Source of the DNA: Bacteroidales bacterium
Lineage (GTDB): Bacteria > Bacteroidota > Bacteroidia > Bacteroidales > Muribaculaceae
Direction: 5' to 3'
Assembly (NCBI GenBank): GCA_004552485.1
Contig: SFOH01000019.1
Span: 1-64,000 of the forward strand
Length of the DNA stretch: 64,000 nucleotides
The notes below the pieces were generated by a model. The model worked only from the letters and a program-made list of their open reading frames with translations, was not told the origin of the DNA and did not search any database. This document shows positions 35,290 to 42,651 of this stretch, piece after piece. The position numbers and the translations under genes were made by a program. Positions within the stretch are counted from its first letter, which is position 1; each line of letters opens with the position of its first letter.

Positions 35290-35908
35290 GACATACAGGC
35301 GCCACAAGTCCGGCAAACTCATGGCCGTCGACCTCGACAACACCCTGGTCCGCGGCAATACCCTACACATATATATAATAGAGGGTATGCGCCGGGCCAC
35401 GCTGCCGCGCCGCCTGGCAATGCTGTGGCTCCTTCTCCTGCGCCGCCTCAGGCTCATCTCCCACGTGACGATGAAATTCGGATGCCTGCGCCGCATCGAC
35501 CACGACGACCCGGCCCTGCAGAGTGCCTTCGCGCGCCGCATTCGCTTCATGTTGTCCAAGGCCGTGCAGGAGCGCATCGGCGACTACGACGGCGACGTGC
35601 TGCTCGCCACCGCCGCTGCCGATGTCTACGTCTCCCTCATCTGGGACGGCCCCTACCTGGCGACGCCCACCTTCCACAACCCCCGCCGCGAGGAGATGCG
35701 CGGGCAGGCCAAGGCCGACGCCGTGCTCAGCTATGCCCAAGAAAACCGCCTGCGACTCGACACAGTCCTCACCGACCACGTCGACGATCTGCCCCTCCTC
35801 TCCATCCCCAGCATCCGCCCCGTGCTGGTCAATCCCACTGACAAAACCCTTGACGCGCTGCCGCCAATCCCCGGCCTCGAGATTCTCCGCGACGGTGCAA
35901 ACACTTAA
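35270..35908 (+). CDS. HAD-superfamily phosphatase
   Basis: The product has 212 residues from the ATG at 35270. The DxDxT motif in AVDLDNTLVRGN (Asp21, Asp23) opens the domain. A hydrophobic patch (RLAMLWLLLLRRLRLI) and the C-terminal LDTVLTDHVDDLPLLS follow, the latter a plausible motif IV. No further family resolution is possible. The 20-base overlap with the phosphoribosyltransferase suggests that one product is the substrate of the other, for example dephosphorylation of a phosphoribosyl compound; this is inference. Earlier in-frame starts fall inside the upstream gene. Confidence 0.7.
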   Translation: MTTKRAETYRRHKSGKLMAVDLDNTLVRGNTLHIYIIEGMRRATLPRRLAMLWLLLLRRLRLISHVTMKFGCLRRIDHDDPALQSAFARRIRFMLSKAVQERIGDYDGDVLLATAAADVYVSLIWDGPYLATPTFHNPRREEMRGQAKADAVLSYAQENRLRLDTVLTDHVDDLPLLSIPSIRPVLVNPTDKTLDALPPIPGLEILRDGANT

Positions 35909-35977
35909 ATTTCAATAAATTTCGGCCGATGCGCCGATTTTCTCGCTCAAACATTCTCATTTCTGCCACAAAATCAC

Positions 35978-35985
35978 TAACTTTG
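35978..35985 (+). promoter_or_regulatory. -7 box TAACTTTG before GH13 gene
   Basis: TAACTTTG matches the -7 consensus. The -33 region (TTCT near 35954) is weak. The leader before the GH13 start would be about 87 bases. Confidence 0.5.
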
Positions 35986-36077
35986 CAAGAAAGCCCGGGG
36001 CGGGGACCGAACCAATCACCGACTTACACATTCCCCTCCCGCGCCGGAAAGCCATAACTCAAACCATAAAAACACCA

Positions 36078-37517
36078 ATGAATTTCAAGTACACTCTCAC
36101 AGCCGTCTTCGCGGCAGCCGCCCTCTCCGCAGCCGCCGCCACACCCGGCAACGCCAATGCCCGCATCACCGAAGATGCGCCCATCCTCCATGCCTGGTCG
36201 TGGAGCTTCAACACCATTGCCGACAATATGAAGAAGATAGCCGACTCCGGCTACAAATACGTTCAGTGCTCGCCCGTCAACACCTGCTACGTCGGCGAGG
36301 ACGGCGGCATGGCCCTCTTCAGCGAGGAAGGCGACAGCATCCGCGGCAAGTGGTACTACTACTACCAGCCCACCGATTGGAAAATCGGCAACTACATGCT
36401 CGGCAACCGCGACCAGTTCAAGGCCATGTGTGACAGCGCCTACAAATATCACGTGAAAGTCATCGTCGACGTGCTCCCCAACCACACCGCCATCGACCAC
36501 CACGCCGTCCTCCCCGGCCTCGACAATGCCGTAGGCGGCCATGACAACCTCTACCACGCCAACGGATTCACACCCATCACCGAGTGGAACGACCGCTACC
36601 AGTGCACCACCGGCGAGATGGGCGGACTCCCCGATGTCAACACCGAGAACCCCGACTTCCAGTACTACTACCTCCAGTTCGTCAACGACGTCATCAACCT
36701 CGGCGCCCGCGGCTTCCGCTATGACACCGCCAAGCACATCGGCCTCCCCTCCGACCCCCTCGACGCACGCTCCAAGCGCAACAACTTCTGGGACGTGGTC
36801 ACCGGCCGCGAAGCCGTCAAAGGCCTCTCGATGCTCATGCCCGACTCAATCTTCATGTACGGCGAAGTGCTCCAGGACAAGAACGTCAAGGAAGACGAGT
36901 ATGCCGCCTACATCGCCCAGACCGCCTCTAACTACGGCCACGTCCTGCGCGACGCCCTTCAGAAAGGCTCCGTCACCGGCATCGACCTCAACAACTGGCA
37001 GCATCCCGTGCGGCCCCGCGACCTGGTGACATGGGTCGAGAGCCACGACACATACTGCAACGCCCACGAAAGCGCCGGCCTCTCCGACGAGCAGATCCGC
37101 GTGGCATGGAACGTCCTCGCCGCACGCGGCGGCGGCTCGCACCCCCTCTTCTTCTCGCGCCCCAACAACTCCACGCGCCAGAACTACTGGGGCGACAACC
37201 GCATCGGCGCACGCGGCAATGCCGAGTTCTTCAACCCCCAGGTTGTCGCCTCCAACCGCTTCCGCAACGCCATGTACGGCCAGCCCGAGAAGATCGTAGC
37301 CTCGCCGGACGGCGCCGTCGTCATGGTTGAGCGCGGCACCAAAGGCGTCGCCCTCTCCAACTTCTCTGACAAAGCCCGCAAGGTCAAACTCGCCTGCTCG
37401 CTCCCAGACGGCACATACACCGACGCCGTCTCCGGCGTGGCCTACACCGTCAAGAAAGGCGTCATCACCGGCAAAATCGCCCCCCTCGGCACCGCCGTCC
37501 TCTACGCCGCCAAATAA
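36078..37517 (+). CDS. GH13 alpha-amylase-family enzyme, exported
   Basis: The product has 479 residues with a signal peptide (MNFKYTLTAVFAAAALSAAA). The GH13 motifs are in order: VDVLPNH (region I), GFRYDTAKH (nucleophile Asp216), MYGEVL (acid/base Glu263) and WVESHDTY (Asp324). A small beta-sandwich ends the protein. It hydrolyses alpha-1,4 glucans such as starch or glycogen outside the cytoplasm. It lacks SusC/SusD partners nearby, so it is not part of an obvious polysaccharide-utilisation locus. nagA follows 56 bases later. Confidence 0.92.
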   Translation: MNFKYTLTAVFAAAALSAAAATPGNANARITEDAPILHAWSWSFNTIADNMKKIADSGYKYVQCSPVNTCYVGEDGGMALFSEEGDSIRGKWYYYYQPTDWKIGNYMLGNRDQFKAMCDSAYKYHVKVIVDVLPNHTAIDHHAVLPGLDNAVGGHDNLYHANGFTPITEWNDRYQCTTGEMGGLPDVNTENPDFQYYYLQFVNDVINLGARGFRYDTAKHIGLPSDPLDARSKRNNFWDVVTGREAVKGLSMLMPDSIFMYGEVLQDKNVKEDEYAAYIAQTASNYGHVLRDALQKGSVTGIDLNNWQHPVRPRDLVTWVESHDTYCNAHESAGLSDEQIRVAWNVLAARGGGSHPLFFSRPNNSTRQNYWGDNRIGARGNAEFFNPQVVASNRFRNAMYGQPEKIVASPDGAVVMVERGTKGVALSNFSDKARKVKLACSLPDGTYTDAVSGVAYTVKKGVITGKIAPLGTAVLYAAK

Positions 37518-37573
37518 CCTCCGCCCCGAACATCACACATTTTTTCACTCATAGACATTTCTAATAACCGAAA

Positions 37574-38731
37574 ATGCTCACTCAAATCATCAACGGCAAA
37601 GTCTTCACACCCCGCGGCTGGGTTGAAGACGGAAGCGTCCTCATCGAGGGCACCCGTATCAAAGAAATCCTGAACACCTCGGCTCCCGCACCGGGCGTGG
37701 ACAAAATCATAGACGCCAAAGGCGCATACGTGCTCCCCGGCGGCATCGACATACACGTGCACGGCGGCGGCGGCCGCGACTTCATGGAAGGCACCGAAGA
37801 GGCCTTCGTCACCGCCGTCGAAGCCCACCGCAAACACGGCACAACCTCAATCTTCCCCACCCTCTCCTCCTCCACCGTACCCATGATTCGCGCCGCCCTC
37901 GAGACCTGCGACAAACTCGTGGCCGACCCCATGAGCGGCGTCCTCGGCCTGCACCTCGAAGGCCCCTACTTCAACCTAAAAATGGCCGGCGGACAGCTCC
38001 CCGAGTACATCACCCCGCCCATCCCCGAGGACTACAAGCCACTCGTCGAGGAATACACCTCGCTGGCACGCTGGGACGCCGCCCCCGAGCTCCCCGGCAC
38101 CGATGAGTTCGGCGACTACCTCCACTCCAAAGGCATCCTCGTCTCCCTCGGCCACACCGCCGCCACCCCCGACGACGTCGAGCGCGCCTATGCCCACCAC
38201 TTCAGCCACGCCACCCACTTCTACAACGCCATGACCGGCAACCACAAAGTGGGCGTCTACAAACACCCCGGCGTCGTCGAAGCCGTCTACGACAACGACG
38301 GCATCACCGTCGAGATGATTGCCGACGGCATCCACGTGCCGCCCCTCATGCTCCACATGATCTACAAGTTCAAAGGCGTTGAGCGCACCGCCCTCATCAC
38401 CGACGCCCTCGCCGTCGCCGCTTCCGACTCCAAAAAAGCCTTCGACCCGCGCGTCATCATCGAAGACGGCGTGTGCAAACTCGCCGACCGCAGCGCCATC
38501 GCCGGCTCCATCGCCACCATGGACCGCCTCGTCAAGACCGCCGTTCAGAAAGCCGGCATCCCCCTCGAGGACGTAGTGCGCATGGCCTCCGAGACCCCGG
38601 CCCGCATCATGGGCGTCTACGACCGCAAAGGCTCGCTCGAGCGCGGCAAAGACGCCGACATCATGATGTACGATGCCGACCTCAACCTCACCGGCGTCGT
38701 CCAGATGGGCCGCGAAGTCGCCCTCGCCTGA
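37574..38731 (+). CDS. nagA: N-acetylglucosamine-6-phosphate deacetylase
   Basis: The product has 385 residues. The amidohydrolase barrel shows the metal-binding and substrate motifs IDIHVHGGGGRDFME, LHLEGPYFN, VSLGHTAATPDD, HATHFYNAM and the catalytic Asp in ALITDALAVAA. This set is specific to NagA. It removes acetate from GlcNAc-6-P, feeding amino sugars into glycolysis or cell-wall synthesis. The glucosamine-6-phosphate deaminase is not in the window. A terminator follows at 38771-38798. Confidence 0.94.
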   Translation: MLTQIINGKVFTPRGWVEDGSVLIEGTRIKEILNTSAPAPGVDKIIDAKGAYVLPGGIDIHVHGGGGRDFMEGTEEAFVTAVEAHRKHGTTSIFPTLSSSTVPMIRAALETCDKLVADPMSGVLGLHLEGPYFNLKMAGGQLPEYITPPIPEDYKPLVEEYTSLARWDAAPELPGTDEFGDYLHSKGILVSLGHTAATPDDVERAYAHHFSHATHFYNAMTGNHKVGVYKHPGVVEAVYDNDGITVEMIADGIHVPPLMLHMIYKFKGVERTALITDALAVAASDSKKAFDPRVIIEDGVCKLADRSAIAGSIATMDRLVKTAVQKAGIPLEDVVRMASETPARIMGVYDRKGSLERGKDADIMMYDADLNLTGVVQMGREVALA

Positions 38732-38770
38732 TCCCTGCCCCTTCACTGAGCCTAACGGAACCCGCACAAT

Positions 38771-38798
38771 AGAGCCGCCCCCACACGGGAGCGGCTCT
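38771..38798 (+). terminator. Terminator after nagA
   Basis: AGAGCCGC at 38771-38778 pairs with GCGGCTCT at 38791-38798, extended by CCC/GGG inside, then TGTTG. It lies about 40 bases after the nagA stop. Confidence 0.7.
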
Positions 38799-38881
38799 TG
38801 TTGCGCGTGAACGCACCGCATTCAACCCTTAACAAGACTTTTCGTTGTTTTTCACTACCAAGAATGCGAAAAAAAATTGCG

Positions 38882-38981
38882 GAATATTTGTGTAATTCGC
38901 TGAAAAATTGGTACCTTTGCAGACCGATTATGTCCAAAACAATCTTTTGGCAGGTCTTGACATTTGGCTTTTGGCGGAGCC
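38882..38981 (+). repeat. Upstream copy of the rplM promoter-leader element
   Basis: About 100 bases are nearly identical to 39262-39360, which precedes rplM. The copy keeps a full promoter: TTTG at 38887-38890, 21-base spacer, TACCTTTG at 38912-38919. It also keeps the hairpin CCAAAA/TTTTGG (38934-38939 with 38945-38950) and the GGCTTTTGGC segment. It differs mainly near 38953-38965. What follows is an open frame without a start, encoding a secretion-tail fragment, so this copy drives no normal gene. Confidence 0.85.
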
Positions 38982-39128
38982 AACATCGTCAGCGACGCCG
39001 AGCGCACCATCGCCTTCTACAATATGATGGGCATAATGGTTGCCAAAGTCACCGTCGAAGGACGTCAGTTCGTGCCCCTACAACGCGGCATCTACATCGC
39101 CCAAGGCAAGAAAATCATCGTCCGCTAA
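38961..39128 (+). pseudogene. Orphan T9SS-type C-terminal tail fragment
   Basis: Following a TGA at 38958-38960, the frame reads HLAFGGANIVSDAERTIAFY, then NMMGIMVAKV and ends GIYIAQGKKIIVR before TAA. This matches the closing pattern of type A T9SS sorting domains (YN..G..V...GIYI..GKK..V). There is no start codon or body of a cargo protein. It is fused directly to the duplicated rplM leader. It is a leftover of a secreted-protein gene, or its end joined to the leader by recombination. Confidence 0.7.
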
Positions 39129-39152
39129 ACGGCCCCGCTGCCACGTTACGCA

Positions 39153-39240
39153 TATTGCGCATCGCCCTGCTCTCAATAATAAATTTATTTGAAGGCAGGG
39201 CAATGTGCCGATATGGGGTTTATGGGGTTTATGCGCAATA
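39153..39240. repeat. Nested inverted repeat between the two leader copies
   Basis: TATTGCGCAT at 39153-39162 pairs with ATGCGCAATA at 39231-39240. Inside it GCCCTGC at 39164-39170 pairs with GCAGGGC at 39195-39201, and the loop holds the palindrome AATAAATTTATT at 39178-39189. A short tandem repeat of ATGGGGTTT lies at about 39214-39231. It could be a terminator-like structure or the trace of a rearrangement. Confidence 0.55.
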
Positions 39241-39261
39241 TATCACAAAAATATTTTGCAA

Positions 39262-39360
39262 GAATATTTGTGTAATTCGCTGAAAAATCGTACCTTTGCA
39301 GACCGATTATGTCCAAAACAATCTTTTGGCAGGCTCTGGCGTGTGGCTTTTGGCCGAGCC
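39262..39360 (+). repeat. Downstream copy of promoter-leader element (rplM promoter)
   Basis: This is the copy that precedes rplM. TTTG at 39267-39270, a 20-base spacer and TACCTTTG at 39291-39298 form the promoter; transcription should start near 39304. It is nearly identical to 38882-38981 over the promoter and the first hairpin. Confidence 0.85.
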
Positions 39361-39409
39361 GGCGACTGCGTCTGCCGCAATTAACTAACTGTTTTTCAAA
39401 AATTTAAAA
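39299..39409 (+). ncRNA. Structured 5' leader of rplM (candidate L13 leader)
   Basis: About 106 transcribed bases precede the GTG of rplM. Visible pairings are CCAAAA at 39313-39318 with TTTTGG at 39324-39329, and GGCTC at 39332-39336 with GAGCC at 39356-39360. Conservation of the first hairpin in the upstream duplicate supports a structural role. I recall that L13-type leaders have been proposed in Bacteroidia, where the ribosomal protein represses its own operon by binding the leader. The match here is inference, not a database result. Confidence 0.55.
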
Positions 39410-39889
39410 GTGGATACTTTAAGCTACAAAACTATGGCCGTCGGCCCCCAGGCTAAAGAAAAAGAATGGGTGGTTATCGACGCCACTGACCAGGTTCTTG
39501 GTCGTCTCTGCGCTAAGGTTGCGAAAATCCTGCGCGGTAAATACAAACCCGGCTACTGCCCCTACATGGACTGCGGCGACAATGTCATCATCATCAACGC
39601 AGACAAAGTGGTTATCACCGGCAAAAAACTCACTGACAAGATTTATCTGAACTTCACCGGCTATCCCGGCGGTCAGCGCGAGCTCACCCCCGAAGTGCTC
39701 ATCAAAAAGAGCTACAACAAGCACATCAAAGCCGGCATTCACCCCCTGTTCGTACGCGTCATGAAAGGCATGCTCCCCAAGAACCGTCTTGGCCGCCGTC
39801 TCATTGAGAACATGCACGTATACAACGGCCCCAACCACCCCCACGAGGCTCAGAATCCCAAAGTCATTGACATCAACAAACTGAAATAA
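39410..39889 (+). CDS. rplM: 50S ribosomal protein L13
   Basis: The product has 159 residues, starting at GTG 39410 (MDTLSYKT), the usual Bacteroidales start for this protein. Signature blocks are WVVIDATDQVLGRLCAKVAK, YCPYMDCGDNVIIINADKVV and GYPGGQRELTPEVL. It is a primary binder of 23S rRNA during 50S assembly. It is followed 8 bases later by rpsI, the conserved pairing. Autoregulation through the leader is likely. Confidence 0.97.
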   Translation: MDTLSYKTMAVGPQAKEKEWVVIDATDQVLGRLCAKVAKILRGKYKPGYCPYMDCGDNVIIINADKVVITGKKLTDKIYLNFTGYPGGQRELTPEVLIKKSYNKHIKAGIHPLFVRVMKGMLPKNRLGRRLIENMHVYNGPNHPHEAQNPKVIDINKLK

Positions 39890-39897
39890 TTGAAGAT

Positions 39898-40284
39898 ATG
39901 GAATCAGTAAACGCAGTTGGCCGCCGTAAGGCCGCCGTTGCCCGCGTCATCGTCAAAGAAGGCAACGGCACCATCACCATCAACAAACGCCCCCTTGAGG
40001 TTTATTTCCCCACTTCAATCCTTCAGTACATCGTTAAACAGCCCCTTGAGACTCTGGACGTTCTGGGCAACTATGACATCCAGGTGAACCTCGACGGCGG
40101 CGGCTTCAAAGGACAGGCCGAGGCTCTGCGTCTGGCCATCGCCCGCGCCCTCGTGAAAATCAACCCCGAGGACAAGCCCGCTCTCCGCAAGAAAGGCTTC
40201 ATGACCCGCGACCCGCGCGCCGTAGAGCGCAAAAAGCCCGGTCAGCCCAAGGCCCGCAAGCGCTTCCAGTTCTCAAAGCGTTAA
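39898..40284 (+). CDS. rpsI: 30S ribosomal protein S9
   Basis: The product has 128 residues and shows NAVGRRKAAVARVIV at the start and the basic tail ending KARKRFQFSKR, the C-terminal finger that touches tRNA in the ribosomal P site. It is normal in length and lies in the same operon as rplM. Confidence 0.97.
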   Translation: MESVNAVGRRKAAVARVIVKEGNGTITINKRPLEVYFPTSILQYIVKQPLETLDVLGNYDIQVNLDGGGFKGQAEALRLAIARALVKINPEDKPALRKKGFMTRDPRAVERKKPGQPKARKRFQFSKR

Positions 40285-40511
40285 TCACGCCCGCGAAACT
40301 GCACTCCCGGCGCCTCCGCTCAGGCGGCATGACCTTCTCCGGCCTCCCACGGCCACGAGCTGCCGCGGCCTGAGATTCACACTTCCGGCGCCACCGCACT
40401 TTTGGACACATCAAAAGAACAAGTGTTTAGTATCTAAATCCCGGCGATGGACACGTTCCCTACCCCGTGATTGTAATTATCTCAGAACGTAAACAACCCC
40501 AAACACAAAAC
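40285..40511 (+). other. Leader region before rpsB
   Basis: These 227 bases separate rpsI from rpsB. CTTTTG at 40399-40404 pairs with CAAAAG at 40412-40417, flanked by CACTT (40397-40401) and AAGTG (40421-40425). No clear TAnnTTTG box is present, so rpsB is probably read through from rplM. The folded segment may be a regulatory leader for S2; this is inference. Confidence 0.4.
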
Positions 40512-41381
40512 ATGGCAAATCCCACATTTGACCAACTTCTTGAAGCAGGCTGCCATTTCGGTCACCTCAAACGCAAATGGAATCCTGCAATGGCTCCTTA
40601 CATCTTCATGGAGCGCAATGGTATCCACATCATAGACCTCTACAAGACAGCTGCCAAGCTGGACGAGGCCGCCAATGCCCTCAAGAGCATTGCAAAATCC
40701 GGCAAAAAAGTTCTCTTTGTTGCCACCAAAAAACAGGCCAAACAGGTTATCGCCGACAAGGCTCAGTCAATCAATATGCCTTATGTGATTGAGCGCTGGC
40801 CCGGCGGTATGCTCACCAACTTCCCCACCATCCGCAAGGCCGTCAAGAAGATGACCTCCATCGACAAGATGACCAAGGACGGCACATTCGACAACCTCTC
40901 AAAGCGTGAGAAGCTGCAGATCACCCGTCAGCGCGCCAAACTGGAGAAGAACCTGGGCTCTATCGCCGACCTCAACCGTCTTCCCTCAGCCCTCTTCGTG
41001 GTTGACGTGCTCAAAGAGCACATCGCCGTTGCCGAGGCCAACCGCCTGGGCATCCCCGTCTTCGCTATCGTCGACACCAACTCAGACCCCCGCAACGTTG
41101 ACTTCGTAATCCCCGCCAACGACGACGCTTCAAAGTCAATCGAGCTCATCCTCGACACCGTTGTCGGTGCCATGGCCGAAGGTCTTGAGGAGCGCAAGGT
41201 AGAGAAGGTTGACAACGAGGCCGCCGCCGAGAACGAGGAAGGCGCAGCTCCCGCCCCCAAGCGTGAGCGCCGTCGCGTTCGTCGCGCCGAGGCTCCCGTT
41301 GCAGAGGCCGCTCCCGCTGCCGAAGCCGCCGAGGCTCCTGCTGCTGAAGCTCCCGCCGCTGAGGCCGAGAAGGCTGAATAA
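40512..41381 (+). CDS. rpsB: 30S ribosomal protein S2 with Ala/Glu-rich tail
   Basis: The product has 289 residues from the ATG at 40512 (MANPTFDQLLEAGCHFGHLK); an upstream start would add 15 residues foreign to S2. Family blocks are WNPAMAPYIFMERNGIHIID, ERWPGGMLTNFPTIRK and FAIVDTNSDPRNVDFVIPAN. The core ends near residue 240. About 45 further residues are acidic and Ala/Pro-rich repeats (AEAPAAEAP) after a basic patch KRERRRVRRAE. Such tails occur in Bacteroidales S2 but are variable. S2 is needed late in 30S assembly. Confidence 0.96.
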   Translation: MANPTFDQLLEAGCHFGHLKRKWNPAMAPYIFMERNGIHIIDLYKTAAKLDEAANALKSIAKSGKKVLFVATKKQAKQVIADKAQSINMPYVIERWPGGMLTNFPTIRKAVKKMTSIDKMTKDGTFDNLSKREKLQITRQRAKLEKNLGSIADLNRLPSALFVVDVLKEHIAVAEANRLGIPVFAIVDTNSDPRNVDFVIPANDDASKSIELILDTVVGAMAEGLEERKVEKVDNEAAAENEEGAAPAPKRERRRVRRAEAPVAEAAPAAEAAEAPAAEAPAAEAEKAE

Positions 41382-41494
41382 CCTACAACCCCTTTATGGT
41401 AATGATTGTGGCATGTGGCGTGCGAAAGCGCTCATGCACAGTCATTACCTTAATTTGATTATTACACCTAACACAACATAAAAAGATTACTATT

Positions 41495-42487
41495 ATGGCA
41501 GTCTCAATTGAAGACATCAAAAAACTCCGCAAGCTCACCAGCGCCGGCCTCAGCGATTGCAAAAACGCCCTGAACGAGACCAACGGCGACATGGAAGCTG
41601 CCGTTGAAATACTCCGTCAGAAAGGCAAAGCCATCGCAGCCAAGCGCGAGGACCGTCAGGCCTCAGAGGGTTGCGTGCTTGCAAAAGCTGAGGGCAACTT
41701 CGCAGCCATCGTGGCTCTGAAGTGCGAGACCGACTTCGTTGCCAAGAACGAAACTTTCGTGAAACTCACTCAGGAGCTCCTCGACCTGGCCATCGCCAAC
41801 AAGGTGAAGAGCGCCGCTGACCTCAACGCTCTCATGGTTGACGGCCGCACCGTTGCCGACCTCGTTGTCGAGGAGTCCGGCAAAACCGGCGAGAAGACCG
41901 AAATCGGCGCCTACGAGTGCCTCGAGAGCGAGTCGGTCGTTGCATACAACCACTTCGGCAACAAGCTCTCAACCATCGTTTCATTCAACAAAGCCGGCGT
42001 CGACGAGCACGTTATGCGCGACGTTGCCATGCAGGTTGCAGCCATGAACCCCGTTGCCGTCAACCGCGAGGCCGTTCCCGCCCACATCGTTGAGTCAGAG
42101 TACAACGTAGCCGTTGAGAAGACCAAAGAGGAGCAGGTTCACAAAGCCGTTGAGGCCGCTCTCAAAAAAGCCGGCATCAACCCCAACCTGGTTGACTCCG
42201 AGGACCACATCGAGTCGAACATCACCAAAGGCTGGCTCACCGCCGAAGAGGCTGACAAGGCCCGCAAGATCGCTGCCGAGACCGCTGCCGCCAAGGCTGC
42301 CAACCTCCCCGAGCAGATGATCAAGAACATCGCCAACGGCCGCATCAACAAGTTCTACAAGGAGTCTTGCCTCATGGAGCAGGAGTTCGTTAAGGACGCC
42401 AAAGTCACCATCGGCCAGTACCTCGAGAGCACCGACAAGGGCCTCATCGCCGTTGACTTCAAGCGCGTTAACCTCAACGAGGACTAA
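41495..42487 (+). CDS. tsf: Elongation factor Ts
   Basis: The product has 330 residues. It begins with the UBA-like domain ending in the conserved LTSAGLSDCKNALNETNGDM, then the TDFVAKN segment that contacts EF-Tu, and the dimerisation domains. It exchanges GDP for GTP on EF-Tu. The rpsB-tsf pairing is universal. A strong terminator follows. Confidence 0.97.
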   Translation: MAVSIEDIKKLRKLTSAGLSDCKNALNETNGDMEAAVEILRQKGKAIAAKREDRQASEGCVLAKAEGNFAAIVALKCETDFVAKNETFVKLTQELLDLAIANKVKSAADLNALMVDGRTVADLVVEESGKTGEKTEIGAYECLESESVVAYNHFGNKLSTIVSFNKAGVDEHVMRDVAMQVAAMNPVAVNREAVPAHIVESEYNVAVEKTKEEQVHKAVEAALKKAGINPNLVDSEDHIESNITKGWLTAEEADKARKIAAETAAAKAANLPEQMIKNIANGRINKFYKESCLMEQEFVKDAKVTIGQYLESTDKGLIAVDFKRVNLNED

Positions 42488-42527
42488 TCCACGCATTCCC
42501 CACAACGTCTGCCGTGCGGCAGGCGCG

Positions 42528-42559
42528 AAAAAAGAGAGCCCTCGCGGCTCTCTTTTTTT
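42528..42559 (+). terminator. Terminator of the ribosomal protein operon
   Basis: GAGAGCC ending at 42540 pairs with GGCTCTC from 42546 around the loop CTCGC, with an upstream A-run and a downstream run of seven T. A textbook intrinsic terminator about 40 bases past tsf. Confidence 0.92.
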
Positions 42560-42651
42560 CGACCTTCTCAGCTCATAATCAGAAATTCACGGCATTTCCG
42601 TAAACCTTACGGGACGTCGTTTGTTGACATTTTAAGTTAATTCATCACATT

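Noticed and set aside
39214..39235. Tandem ATGGGGTTT repeats considered as a CRISPR-like or iteron element
   Set aside because: Only two copies are present, with no spacers or neighbouring replication or cas genes.
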